A stretch of 64,000 nt of DNA from Mesorhizobium sp. (GCF_023954305.1 NZ_JAMLIG010000001.1:2480001-2544000), one strand, 5' to 3'; shown: positions 43,616 through 52,051, numbered from the stretch's first letter. Notes: generated from the letters alone by a model not told the origin. Numbers and translations: made by a program.

Positions 43616-44638
43616 GTGAAAAAGATCGGCTTCCTGTCCTTCGGTCATTGGTCGCCCTCTGGCCACTCCCAGACGCGCTCGGCGTCGGACGCGCTGCTGC
43701 AGTCGATCGACCTCGCGGTCGCAGCGGAAGAACTCGGCGCCGACGGCGCCTATTTCCGTGTCCACCATTTCGCTCGCCAGCTCGGTTCGCCGTTTCCCTT
43801 GCTCGCGGCCGTCGGCGCGAAGACGAGCCGGATCGAAATCGGCACGGCCGTCATCGACATGCGCTATGAGAACCCGCTCTATATGGCCGAAGACGCGGGT
43901 GCCGCCGATCTCATCGCCGGCGGACGCCTGCAACTGGGCATCAGCCGCGGCTCGCCGGAGCAGGTGATCGACGGCTGGCGCTATTTCGGGTATGCGCCCG
44001 CCGAGGGCCAAACCGATGCCGACATGGCGCGCCAGCACACGGAGGTTCTGCTCAAGGTCCTGCGCGGCCATGGCTTCGCCCAGCCCAGCCCGCGCCCCAT
44101 GTTTCCCAATCCCCCCGGCCTGTTGCGTCTCGAGCCCTATTCCGAGGGGCTTCTGGAGCGGATCTGGTGGGGCGCCGCCTCCGATGCCACCGCTGTCTGG
44201 GCGGCGAAGCTCGGGATGAACCTGCAGAGCTCGACGCTGAAATATGACGAGAGCGGCAAGCCGTTCCATGTCCAGCAGGCCGAACAGATCCGCGCTTTCC
44301 GCGCCGCGTGGAAGGAAGCGGGACATGCGCGCGAGCCGCGCGTCTCGGTCAGCCGTTCGATCTTCGCGCTGGTCAACGACATGGATCGCGCCTATTTCGG
44401 CGCCGGCCGGCGCGAAGAGGACCAGTTCGGCTACATCGAGGCCGAGAAACGCGCCGTGTTCGGCCGCGGCTACACCGCCGAGCCCGAAGAGCTGGTCAGG
44501 CAGCTCGCCGGCGACGAAGCGATCGCGGAAGCCGACACGCTGCTACTGACCGTGCCGAACCAGTTGGGGGTCGCCTACAACGCCCATGTTATCGAGGCGA
44601 TCCTGAAATATGTCGCGCCGGAACTGGGGTGGCGGTAG
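43616..44638 (+). CDS. LLM-class flavin-dependent monooxygenase
   Basis: A 340-residue luciferase-like TIM-barrel protein. KKIGFLSFGHW, GADGAYFRVHHFARQL, RIEIGTAVIDMRYENPLYMA and RLQLGISRGSPEQ mark the family. Members use reduced FMN and oxygen, and some open uracil-type rings or cleave C-N and C-S bonds. The start is GTG 43616, with AGGAGA 6 nt upstream. It is the last gene in this direction, 166 nt after the AtzH-like gene and just before a large palindrome. Confidence 0.88.
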   Translation: MKKIGFLSFGHWSPSGHSQTRSASDALLQSIDLAVAAEELGADGAYFRVHHFARQLGSPFPLLAAVGAKTSRIEIGTAVIDMRYENPLYMAEDAGAADLIAGGRLQLGISRGSPEQVIDGWRYFGYAPAEGQTDADMARQHTEVLLKVLRGHGFAQPSPRPMFPNPPGLLRLEPYSEGLLERIWWGAASDATAVWAAKLGMNLQSSTLKYDESGKPFHVQQAEQIRAFRAAWKEAGHAREPRVSVSRSIFALVNDMDRAYFGAGRREEDQFGYIEAEKRAVFGRGYTAEPEELVRQLAGDEAIAEADTLLLTVPNQLGVAYNAHVIEAILKYVAPELGWR

Positions 44639-44653
44639 GCGCGCTTGCGCCGT

Positions 44654-44818
44654 CCCCCTCACCCGGCCTCCGCTTCGCTCGGCCACCCTCTCCCCAAGGG
44701 GAGAGGAGATCTGCGAGCGCTGCGGCCAATCTCCACCGAAAGCTGGCGCCAGCGTTGGATTACCTCCTCTCCCCTCGGGGAGAGGGTGGCCGAGCGAAGC
44801 GGAGGCCGGGTGAGGGGG
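44654..44818. repeat. Large palindromic intergenic repeat 3 (55-nt arms)
   Basis: Arms at 44654-44708 and 44764-44818 are complementary with one mismatch and include CCGCTTCGCTCGGCCACCC. They lie between the convergent LLM and cupin genes, so the hairpin probably ends both transcripts. It shares the CTCTCCCC/GGGGAGAG theme with repeats 1 and 2 but is a different sequence. Confidence 0.85.
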
Positions 44819-44833
44819 CTGCACCGCCCGCGT

Positions 44834-45253
44834 TTACGTCCCCGCCTTGATGACCCTGAAATCTGGCAGATCCCGTAGAGCCAGTTCCGGCCCTGCCGGC
44901 GAATAGACGACGAAGAGCTGCATCGGCCCGTCGCCGGTGTTCAGCGTCGAGTGAAACCGGCTTTCGGGCACGTAGACGGTGCAGCCGGGGCCGACCTTGC
45001 GCGTGACCGGAGTGCCGTTCTCGTCTTCGACCATCTGCTCCCCGTGGCCGGAGATGACGAAGATGATCTCTTCGGCGCCCGGGTGGTTGTGGCGCGAATG
45101 GCCCTGGCCGCTCGGCAGGTCGACGACGCCGCCGGAGAAACGCGTGGCGCCGTTGACTTCCGGCGCCACGGTCAGCGCCAGCCGCCCCCAGTCGAAGCCG
45201 AAGGCGTCGACGTCCTTCGGATTGACGAAATAGCCGTCGGCTCCATTCAGCAT
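44834..45253 (-). CDS. Cupin-domain protein
   Basis: A 139-residue single-domain cupin. Motif 1 is GHSRHNHPGAEEIIFVISGH (metal-ligand His and Glu), and motif 2 lies around VYVPESRFHSTLNTGDGP. GGGAGGA precedes ATG 45253. It is the last gene of an operon with the two Tm-1-like genes, 24 nt downstream. It could be a small isomerase, dioxygenase or sensor; nothing in the sequence decides this. Confidence 0.85.
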   Translation of the reverse strand: MLNGADGYFVNPKDVDAFGFDWGRLALTVAPEVNGATRFSGGVVDLPSGQGHSRHNHPGAEEIIFVISGHGEQMVEDENGTPVTRKVGPGCTVYVPESRFHSTLNTGDGPMQLFVVYSPAGPELALRDLPDFRVIKAGT

Positions 45254-45277
45254 GGATGATCCTCCCTGTTGTCCAAG

Positions 45278-46120
45278 TTACGAACGACGCTTCAGTGGCA
45301 GCGCCTTGAAGCTTGCGGTCTGGTCGCGGATCGCGGTCTCGGCCGGCAAGCGCTCCATCGAGCTCGCACCGTAGAAGCCGTGAACGCCGTCGCAAGACTC
45401 GAGGATGAAGCGGGCATCGTCGGGCATGGAGATCGGGCCACCGTGGCAGAGCACGATCACGTCGTCGCGCACCGAGCGGGCGGCGGCGGCGATGGCGTCG
45501 ATCTCGACCGCGCATTCGGCGAGCGACTTGGCCGATGAGGCGCCGATCGTGCCGCCGGTGGTGACGCCCATATGCGCGACGACGATGTCGGCGCCGGCCC
45601 TGGTCATGGCGACGGCCTCGTCCGGGTTGAAGACGTAGGGCGTGGTCAGAAGGTCGAGGCCGTGCGCGGCGGCAATCATGTCGACTTCAAGTCCGTAGCC
45701 CATGCCGGTCTCCTCGAAGCTCTGGCGCATGACGCCGTCGAAAAGACCGATGGTCGGGAAGTTCTGCACCCCAGAGAAGCCGATCGCCTTGAGTTCAGCC
45801 AGAAACCGCGGCATCAGGATGAACGGATCGGTGCCGTTGACGCCGGCGAGCACCGGCGTATGCCTGACCACCGGCAGTACTTCCACCGCCATTTCCCTGA
45901 CGATCTCGTTGGCATTGCCGTAGGCGAGCAGCCCTGCGGCCGAACCGCGGCCCGCCATGCGGTAGCGGCCCGAATTGTAGATGATGATGAGGTCGATGCC
46001 GCCGGCCTCCTCGGACTTTGCCGACAGCCCAGTGCCCGCGCCGCCGCCGACGATCGGCCGGCCTTCGGCGATCATCGCCCGGAACTTCTCGAGTATCGTC
46101 TTGCGGGGAATCGCCGGCAT
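45278..46120 (-). CDS. TIM-barrel signal-transduction/PEP-hydrolase-like protein (Tm-1 C-terminal half)
   Basis: A 280-residue protein of the PF09370 type with RPIVGGGAGTGLSAKSEEAG, IDLIIIYNSGRYRMAGRGSA, VQNFPTIGLFDG and VVAHMGVTTGGTIGA. In plants this domain is fused to the UPF0261 domain in the tomato virus-resistance protein Tm-1. Bacterial function is uncertain; relatives are annotated as phosphoenolpyruvate hydrolases. It begins 7 nt after the UPF0261 gene stops. Confidence 0.86.
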   Translation of the reverse strand: MPAIPRKTILEKFRAMIAEGRPIVGGGAGTGLSAKSEEAGGIDLIIIYNSGRYRMAGRGSAAGLLAYGNANEIVREMAVEVLPVVRHTPVLAGVNGTDPFILMPRFLAELKAIGFSGVQNFPTIGLFDGVMRQSFEETGMGYGLEVDMIAAAHGLDLLTTPYVFNPDEAVAMTRAGADIVVAHMGVTTGGTIGASSAKSLAECAVEIDAIAAAARSVRDDVIVLCHGGPISMPDDARFILESCDGVHGFYGASSMERLPAETAIRDQTASFKALPLKRRS

Positions 46121-46127
46121 CGGGGCC

Positions 46128-47324
46128 TCATCGTTTCGAAATGGACAGGAAGGCCGCGGCGGCGGCCTCCGCGAATTTCGGATCGTTGATGTGCAGCGGC
46201 AGCCGCTCGATCCGCCGACGGTCGGTCTGCTGCACGGTCTGCTCGATCGCCTCGAACAGGGCGGCGTCCGCCGCCGGGTCGAAGAAGGCGCCGCCGTCGA
46301 TATCAAGCGCCGACACGCCCTTCTCGGGGATGAGGAACCGCACTTCCCCCTCGCAGGCGTTGAGCTTCCTGCCGATCCACTTGCCGATGCGCCGGCACTC
46401 CTCGGCGGTCGTGCGCATCAGCGTGACGTTGGGATTGTGTTTGTAGAAGGTCCGGCCCTTGTAAGCGGCCGGGACGGTGCCCGGCGCCCAGAAATTGACC
46501 ATGTCGAGCGCGCCGACCGAGCCGACATAAGGCAGACGCGTGCGCGCAATCGCGCCGAAACGATCCCCCGTCGCCGGCAGCACGCCGCCCAGAAGGTAGT
46601 CGCAGACCTCGGTGGTCGTAATGTCGATCACTCCCGCCAGTAGGCCCGAGTCGGCGAGTTTCTCCATCGTGCGCCCGCCGGTGCCCGTCGCGTGGAACAC
46701 CATGCAGTCGTAGTCCGCCTTCAGCCGCTCGACGATCGTCATGACGCAGATCGTGGTCACCCCGAACATGGTCAGCCCGATGCAGGGTTTGCCGGCGCCG
46801 GCGGCCGCGGGGACCCGCGCCATGCCCGATATCGCCTGAGCCGCATTGTGCAGGATGATGCGCGAAAGTCCGTTCAGCCCCGCCATGTCGGTGACGGAGG
46901 GCATGAAGGCGATGTCCGACACGTCGACGTAAGGCGAAACGTCACCGGAGGCGAGCGTCGAGACCATCAGCTTAGGCACGCCGTAGGGCAGGGTGCGCAT
47001 GCCGGCGGTGACGATCGAGGTGCCGCCCCCGCCGCCCAGTCCTACGATCGCCCCGACGTCGTCCTGGCGCGACAGGAAGCAGGCGAAGGCCTCGCCCATC
47101 GCGGCCACCGCCGCGCCGCGATCGGTCTGACCAAGCACAGCCGACGCTCCCTTGGGATGACAGGCGGCGACCTCGCTTGCCGATACGTCGACGCCCTCGG
47201 CCGGCATCATCGTGCCGACATCGACCTCGGCAACGGCGAGGCCCTGCTCGCGGATCAGACCCGCGAGATAGGCAAGCTCCTCACCCTTCGTGTCGTGCGT
47301 GCCGACGACATAGACTCGCTTCAC
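46128..47324 (-). CDS. Tm-1-like ATP-binding (UPF0261) protein
   Basis: A 398-residue protein of the Tm-1-like ATP-binding family. It opens with VYVVGTHDTKGEELAYLAGL and has GLGGGGGTSIVTAGMRTLPY (nucleotide-site glycines), GKPCIGLTMFGVTT and VFHATGTGGRTMEKL. It starts with GTG 47324 behind a strong GAGGAGGAAA site. It is the first of three co-directional genes with the TIM-barrel and cupin genes. A strong promoter overlapped by the TetR-type element lies about 85 nt upstream. Confidence 0.87.
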   Translation of the reverse strand: MKRVYVVGTHDTKGEELAYLAGLIREQGLAVAEVDVGTMMPAEGVDVSASEVAACHPKGASAVLGQTDRGAAVAAMGEAFACFLSRQDDVGAIVGLGGGGGTSIVTAGMRTLPYGVPKLMVSTLASGDVSPYVDVSDIAFMPSVTDMAGLNGLSRIILHNAAQAISGMARVPAAAGAGKPCIGLTMFGVTTICVMTIVERLKADYDCMVFHATGTGGRTMEKLADSGLLAGVIDITTTEVCDYLLGGVLPATGDRFGAIARTRLPYVGSVGALDMVNFWAPGTVPAAYKGRTFYKHNPNVTLMRTTAEECRRIGKWIGRKLNACEGEVRFLIPEKGVSALDIDGGAFFDPAADAALFEAIEQTVQQTDRRRIERLPLHINDPKFAEAAAAAFLSISKR

Positions 47325-47391
47325 GTTTCCTCCTCGCGGACTTCTGCGTTCCGCCGGCGCGGCCCGATGGTACGCAGCCGCTGTCCCCCAT

Positions 47392-47436
47392 TTTTTGAGA
47401 CGCGAGTATCATATTGACATGATCGTCTCACGTCAA
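47392..47436 (-). promoter_or_regulatory. Promoter of the Tm-1-like operon overlapped by a TetR-type element (copy 1)
   Basis: On the minus strand TTGACG (47431-47436) and TATGAT (47408-47413) are 17 nt apart, a good promoter. The overlapping element (47392-47431) has TGAGACG and CGTCTCA ends and is identical at 39 of 40 bases to the element at 51377-51416 in front of the TetR gene. A 24-codon frame starting with the same MIVS as the TetR protein (47419-47493) is a by-product of this copy. Confidence 0.75.
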
Positions 47437-47495
47437 TCGACCGGCCTGGCCCGGCAAGTCCGTCGCTGGGCAATCGCCAACGCCTCGATGTAGCG

Positions 47496-48785
47496 TCAGG
47501 ACCATCGCGTCACCGCCATTCCCTCCTGTTCGAACAGCTGCGTCAGCCTTTGGAGTCGTTCGTCCAACCCCGCCTTCTCGATCCAGAAGGTGAGCGTCGT
47601 CGCCCGAGGTCCGGTCACGACGATGCAACTTGGCGTGGTCCCGGTGCAGGTTCCCCCGAACATGACAGCGTCGCTGAATTCAGAGAAGGGCCCCTTCGGG
47701 TCCAATGCCGGCACGACTGAGAAGATGATGTCGGCGGGTGCAAAACCCTTGAACCGCTCGGGTACGAGCCAGGGTGCTTTCCGGTGCAGCTTGCGGATGA
47801 CGGCCAGCATGCGCGAGGTGAGAAACGGCATCGACGTCGCCCCGAAGCCACGCGACCGGAGGTGTCCGGCAACCGAGGCGACGAAATCGGAAAGGTCGGG
47901 GCTGCCCTTGAATTTCAGCAGTTCCGTGCGTGCGTGCAGGAAGCGGTCTTCCTGGCCGTGAAACCGCTGCCGGGGGATACGCATGTAGATTGCAGTCGCG
48001 GTGCCCTCGCCCCTCGGGTCGAGCAACAGCCCCCGCAGGACGAACGCCAGGAGCAAGGCCGGCACGCCGACTCTTTTCCGGTCCGCTGCCGTCTTGAGCG
48101 CAGGTGCGTCCATCGACAACGCGACGAAGCGAAAATCGTCCGCCTGGCGCTTTTCGCGTCCGGCAATGAAGAGATATGCCACGGCCATCGGTACGGCGGC
48201 CAGCCACAGCGCCGCATTGCGCACGACCGGCATGGGTTTCGTGCCTGTCGTGTCGTCCTCGCCGGGGTTGGCGGCGGGCAGACCGCTCAACGTGCGCGCG
48301 AGGTCCGCCCCGTCGAAGAGCGTATGCGCCAGGGCTATGGACAGAAGGCTGCGCGTGCCGTGCGGTCCCGGCGTTGCGGAAATCTCCCCCAGTGCCCGGA
48401 ATGCGGGGAGGCGATCGTCGTAGATGTCGGATCGGGGCTCCAGATGACCGGCCAGGCTCGGCCCGAACTCGGCAACTTCGGAATATCGACAGACCTGTTC
48501 GAAACCGAGGACTTTGCCTTCGGCATCGGTCGAAACGCAGCCCGGGTCGGCGTGTCCGTTGCGATCCGGATTGACGGAAAGCCGAAGCTGGGGGGCAAGC
48601 CGGACGAATTCGGCGACTAGGCGGAGGAAGGCGTCTCTGGAGACCGGCCGCTTGCACGCCGCGACGAAATGCACGGTCAGTGACGACAGCGCGAACTTCC
48701 ACCGCATCGGGCTGAAGGGGGCAATTTGGGTGGCTTTCGGCGGGATCGGTTCCACGCTCTGGAGGGCGGGCCCGGCCTCAGACAT
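47496..48785 (-). CDS. Condensation/wax-synthase-like CoA-dependent acyltransferase
   Basis: A 429-residue protein with the acyltransferase signature HTLFDG (His154, Asp158, Gly159), in the HxxxDG arrangement of the chloramphenicol-acetyltransferase/condensation/wax-ester-synthase superfamily. A hydrophobic segment at about 192-207 (ALWLAAVPMAVAYLFI) may be membrane-associated. I cannot name the acyl donor or acceptor. Start MSEAGPALQS at 48785 overlaps the permease end by 8 nt. Last of four genes with an ABC system and an MlaC-like protein, so its substrate is probably a lipid or lipid-linked metabolite. Confidence 0.65.
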   Translation of the reverse strand: MSEAGPALQSVEPIPPKATQIAPFSPMRWKFALSSLTVHFVAACKRPVSRDAFLRLVAEFVRLAPQLRLSVNPDRNGHADPGCVSTDAEGKVLGFEQVCRYSEVAEFGPSLAGHLEPRSDIYDDRLPAFRALGEISATPGPHGTRSLLSIALAHTLFDGADLARTLSGLPAANPGEDDTTGTKPMPVVRNAALWLAAVPMAVAYLFIAGREKRQADDFRFVALSMDAPALKTAADRKRVGVPALLLAFVLRGLLLDPRGEGTATAIYMRIPRQRFHGQEDRFLHARTELLKFKGSPDLSDFVASVAGHLRSRGFGATSMPFLTSRMLAVIRKLHRKAPWLVPERFKGFAPADIIFSVVPALDPKGPFSEFSDAVMFGGTCTGTTPSCIVVTGPRATTLTFWIEKAGLDERLQRLTQLFEQEGMAVTRWS

Positions 48786-49902
48786 GGCGAAGCGCCTCCG
48801 CCGGCAGCATGGAGACGGCCCGCCATGCCGGATAGGCTGCGCCGGCGATACAAAGGGGCACCGCAAATGCGATCGGAAGCACCAGGTCGGACAGACGCGG
48901 CGTGAACGAGATGATGTTGCCGATCGCGGGTATGGAGCTGAACAGCGATGAGGCCGCGATGCCAACGAACACGCCGGCAGCGCAGCCGAGCACCCCGATG
49001 AACAGGCCCTCGATCATGATGAGCGACACAACGAGCCGGTCGTTCCAACCGATCGCGCAGAGCATGCCGATCTCCCGCGTCCGTTCCTGCACCGACAGAA
49101 GCAGGGTCGCCAGGAGGTTCAGAGCTCCCATGACGATGGCAACGATCGAGATCGCGCTGGATACCGCCTTGAGGATGGTGATGTTTCGGTCACTGCTCAG
49201 GTGGTCGGCGATCTCTTGCATGTCGGAGACGACCACCGAGAACTGCCGCTCGATCCGGGCGCGGAGCTCCCGCTGCTCGGTCTGGCTGAGACCGGGATCG
49301 AGCCTGATCGAATAGGTGCTGACCTGGTTCAGCCGCAAGGACGCCTCCTGAAGGATCTTGAGGGGCATGACGACCACGCCGCGGTTGAGAGCCGTCTCGT
49401 AGGCGGTTATTCCGACGACCTCGAAAATCTCGTCGAGGAGGTCGATGCGGTCGCCGATCTTCGCCCCCAGCGTCTCGGCGATCACGTCTCCCAGCATGAT
49501 CTCCCGCCGGCTTGCGTCCGGCCGGCGGCCCGATGCGACCGGAACCGTGGCCCATTTGGTCGCGGTGTCGGAAACGCCCGCTACCGCGACATGGTCGCCG
49601 TCCTCCGTGCTGGTGAAGACATAGAGTTCGCTGGAAATGTCCGCCACCCCGTCGATGGCGGCAAGTTCCGCCGCCATCGCTTCCGGAAGCCGCATCGCAG
49701 TGATGTCGACGACGTTGCGCGGCGTGATCAGGAGCTCGGAACTCCGCTCGGTGAAGCCGTCCGCCAGGCTGTCGTAGATCCCGCGCCCGAGCGCCAGAAG
49801 CGCGACTGCGGTTCCGATCGCGAGAGCGATCCCGAGAATCGTCAGCAGCGTCCGCGCCGGCCGGCGCATCAGGTTGCTGGATGCGAAGCCCACGAGAGTC
49901 AT
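48778..49902 (-). CDS. ABC transporter permease, FtsX/MacB/LolE type
   Basis: A 374-residue membrane protein with one N-terminal helix (TLLTILGIALAIGTAVALLA), a large periplasmic domain (about 40-230) and three C-terminal helices (ISIVAIVMGALNLLATLL; EGLFIGVLGCAAGVFVG; IAFAVPLCIAGAAYPA). This 1+3 topology is that of mechanotransmission-type exporters such as LolCE and MacB. It overlaps the ATPase gene by 4 nt. Confidence 0.87.
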   Translation of the reverse strand: MTLVGFASSNLMRRPARTLLTILGIALAIGTAVALLALGRGIYDSLADGFTERSSELLITPRNVVDITAMRLPEAMAAELAAIDGVADISSELYVFTSTEDGDHVAVAGVSDTATKWATVPVASGRRPDASRREIMLGDVIAETLGAKIGDRIDLLDEIFEVVGITAYETALNRGVVVMPLKILQEASLRLNQVSTYSIRLDPGLSQTEQRELRARIERQFSVVVSDMQEIADHLSSDRNITILKAVSSAISIVAIVMGALNLLATLLLSVQERTREIGMLCAIGWNDRLVVSLIMIEGLFIGVLGCAAGVFVGIAASSLFSSIPAIGNIISFTPRLSDLVLPIAFAVPLCIAGAAYPAWRAVSMLPAEALRHV

Positions 49903-50591
49903 GCGGCCGGTCCGCTTCCGCTGCGGTCGTCGCTGACACTCCCGTCCACAATGGTGACGATGCGCTCGCATTGCCTGGCCAGCGCCAGGTCATGCGTCAC
50001 GATCACCAGAGCCATGCGACGCTGCCGATGCAGGTCGAACATCAAAGCGGCGACGGCGTCGGCATTGACGCTGTCGAGATTGCCGGTCGGTTCGTCGGCA
50101 AACAACAGCTCCGGTTCCCGAACCAGCGCCCGCGCCAGAGCCACGCGCTGGCGTTCTCCGCCGGAGAGTTCTGCCGGCAGCCGGTCCGCCATTCCGGTCA
50201 GGCCGACCTGCTCGAGGATACGCTCCGCACGGGCTCCGGCCGGCCGCCCGAGCTCTCCCATCAGCGCAAGTTCCACGTTCTGTCGTCCGGTCAGCGTCGG
50301 CAGAAGGTGAAATTCCTGGAACACGATGCCGATCGACGAACGTCGCAGCGCGGCCCACCGGCGGCGTCCGGTCACCTCGATACCTTTCCAGACCACGCGA
50401 CCCGCATCCGGCCGGTCCAGTCCCGAAGCAATGTTCAGCAGGCAGGATTTGCCGCTGCCACTGCGGCCGACCAGCGCGACGCTCTCGCCCGTTCTCAGTG
50501 CCAGGTCTACATCGTTCAACGCGCGGATGCGGCCGCGGTCGAAGCTGCGGGAAACTGCTTCGAGGCCGAGCAGGGGCGGGCGATCGTTCAT
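49899..50591 (-). CDS. ABC transporter ATP-binding protein, LolD/MacB type
   Basis: A 230-residue ATPase with Walker A GRSGSGKS (about 42-49), Q-loop VFQEFHLLP, signature LSGGERQRVALARAL, Walker B LLFADEPTGNLD and H-loop VTHD. The DEPTGNLD form is typical of the LolD/MacB/FtsE group. It is coupled by ATGA overlaps to the MlaC-like gene upstream and the permease downstream. Confidence 0.9.
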   Translation of the reverse strand: MNDRPPLLGLEAVSRSFDRGRIRALNDVDLALRTGESVALVGRSGSGKSCLLNIASGLDRPDAGRVVWKGIEVTGRRRWAALRRSSIGIVFQEFHLLPTLTGRQNVELALMGELGRPAGARAERILEQVGLTGMADRLPAELSGGERQRVALARALVREPELLFADEPTGNLDSVNADAVAALMFDLHRQRRMALVIVTHDLALARQCERIVTIVDGSVSDDRSGSGPAA

Positions 50592-51175
50592 TTCGAACCC
50601 ATTTGCGAGAACTGCTGGATCGCGCGCTCCAGATTGCCGCCGCTTGCCATCAGTGCGCTGTCGAAATCCGACCGCAGAGTTGCCCGCATTCCCCGACCGT
50701 CCACCGAAATGTCCAAGGCGGTCCAGGCGAAGGCGCCGCCTGGCCTGATCGTCCAGACGACGAGGGTTTCCCGACCATCTTCCTCGCGAAGTGCCACCGT
50801 CATGCGCAGCCCCCCCGGGATCTCGCGGACGCGCGCGATCGACGCGGAGGCTGACCCCGTTCGAGGCAGAAGGTCGACGCATTCCTCGGCCAGGCGGCTG
50901 ACGACCGAAGAAACCAGGCTGCTTCTTAGTCGACGACCGAGTCCGTCCCAGTGAGCGGAGGCAACGGCGCTTGCCACGTCGGCCGTGTCCAGCACCTGGC
51001 CGATGAACTCCCGGCAGGCGGGCGGACGCCGATCTTGTGACAACCGCTCCATCGCCGTCATTTTCGCCTGCACCTTCTCGAAAAAGTCCTGCCCCTGGGC
51101 GGCATGCAGCGCGCCGCCCGATAGAAGCAGGGCGGCAAGGGAAGTTCGGACCATTGTGAGCATTGCTGAGAGCAT
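50588..51175 (-). CDS. MlaC/Ttg2D-like periplasmic auxiliary protein
   Basis: A 195-residue exported protein with a signal peptide (hydrophobic core TSLAALLLSGGALHAA). The body follows the MlaC/Ttg2 pattern: a helical region (VASAVASAHWDGLGRRLRSS), a beta section (MTVALREEDGRETLVVWTIR) and the end WTALDISVDGRGMRATLRSD, then SGGNLERAIQ. MlaC carries phospholipids across the periplasm. Candidate starts at 51175, 51163 and 51154 all lack a strong ribosome site. First gene of the operon with a MacB-like ABC exporter. Confidence 0.72.
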   Translation of the reverse strand: MLSAMLTMVRTSLAALLLSGGALHAAQGQDFFEKVQAKMTAMERLSQDRRPPACREFIGQVLDTADVASAVASAHWDGLGRRLRSSLVSSVVSRLAEECVDLLPRTGSASASIARVREIPGGLRMTVALREEDGRETLVVWTIRPGGAFAWTALDISVDGRGMRATLRSDFDSALMASGGNLERAIQQFSQMGSK

Positions 51176-51369
51176 GAGGGGCAGTTGCGGTTTGATTTTC
51201 TTTGTCGTCAGGCCCGAACCGCAGCCTTGATCTTGCGCAATCCGTCGTCAAGAAAGGATCGGCGACTGGCACCGAGTCGACGGCCGGGAGCGGTCGCGGA
51301 ACGTTCCTCGCAGGCTCGCGGACCGTCGGTCGCGCTTCCGCCGGAAATTCCTCATCTTCGTTACCGCCA

Positions 51370-51416
51370 TTGCGCATTTTTGAGACGCGAGTATCGTATT
51401 GACATGATCGTCTCAC
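51370..51416. promoter_or_regulatory. TetR-type element (copy 2) with promoter of the tetR gene
   Basis: The 40-bp element 51377-51416 has TGAGACG and CGTCTCA ends and differs from the copy at 47392 at one base. On the plus strand TTGCGC (51370-51375) and TATCGT (51392-51397) could drive tetR with a transcript starting at or near its ATG. On the minus strand TACGAT (51393-51398) is a possible -10 for the MlaC-like operon, with a poor -35. The rest of the 228-bp gap (51176-51403) shows nothing else. Confidence 0.65.
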
Positions 51417-52033
51417 AACCTCCCCCCGAACTCGCCGAGGATGCCGCACGCGGGCCGCGCGCGCGTACCCGCAGGCTCATGCTGGAAACCGCGACCCGCC
51501 TCATGCAGGCGGGCGTCACACCGTCGGTCAGTGAGGTGGCCGAGGCAGCCCAAGTGTCGCGGGCAACGGCATACCGCTATTTCCCCAGCCAGGCGGCGTT
51601 GGTGGAGGCGGTGGTGGACGAAGCGCTGGGACCGATCCTGGCGTGGAAATCCGGCTCCCGCGATCCGCAGGCGCGCGTCGCCGGCCTGTTCGACACGGCG
51701 CTGCCGCGCCTCGACGCATTCGAGGCGACGTTCCGAGCCGCGTTGAGGCTGGCGCTCGAGGAATGGGCCCAACGCAAGGCGGGCACGCCGGCAAACGAAA
51801 CGCCGTTCCGGCGCGGCCACCGTGTCGACCTTCTGCGCGAGGCGCTGCGTCCGCTCAACGACAGCCTGCCGGCAAAGAAGGTCGAGCGCCTGGCGCAAGC
51901 CCTGTCGCTGGTCTTCGGCGTCGAGGCGATGGTGGTGCTCAAAGACATGTGGAAGCTCGATTCGGACGGCACAGAGGATGTCGTACGTTGGGCGGCCGCG
52001 GCGCTGGTGCGGACGGCCATCGAAGACGATTGA
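51404..52033 (+). CDS. TetR family transcriptional regulator
   Basis: A 209-residue regulator with an N-terminal helix-turn-helix (SVSEVAEAAQVSRATAYRYF, about 39-58) and a helical ligand domain. It opens MIVSQPPPELAEDA. Its ATG lies inside the operator-like element and no ribosome site precedes it, so it may be translated from a leaderless mRNA. It is divergent from the MlaC/ABC/acyltransferase operon. The second copy of the element in front of the Tm-1-like operon suggests that it controls both. Confidence 0.88.
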   Translation: MIVSQPPPELAEDAARGPRARTRRLMLETATRLMQAGVTPSVSEVAEAAQVSRATAYRYFPSQAALVEAVVDEALGPILAWKSGSRDPQARVAGLFDTALPRLDAFEATFRAALRLALEEWAQRKAGTPANETPFRRGHRVDLLREALRPLNDSLPAKKVERLAQALSLVFGVEAMVVLKDMWKLDSDGTEDVVRWAAAALVRTAIEDD

Positions 52034-52051
52034 TCGTCGCGGCAAACTCGG

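Noticed and set aside
47419..47493. A 24-codon frame beginning MIVS, considered as a small gene.
   Set aside because: It is produced by the copied operator element that contains the tetR start; no ribosome site and no conserved sequence follow.
48786..48965. Longer N-terminus for the acyltransferase-like protein.
   Set aside because: The extension is Arg/Ser/Pro-rich out-of-frame shadow of the permease gene; MSEAGPALQS at 48785 gives the usual short overlap.
50592..51449. Extended frame upstream of the LolD-like ATPase (to 51449).
   Set aside because: It lies opposite the MlaC-like gene's better-supported frame and carries no domain; the ATPase fold begins at 50591.
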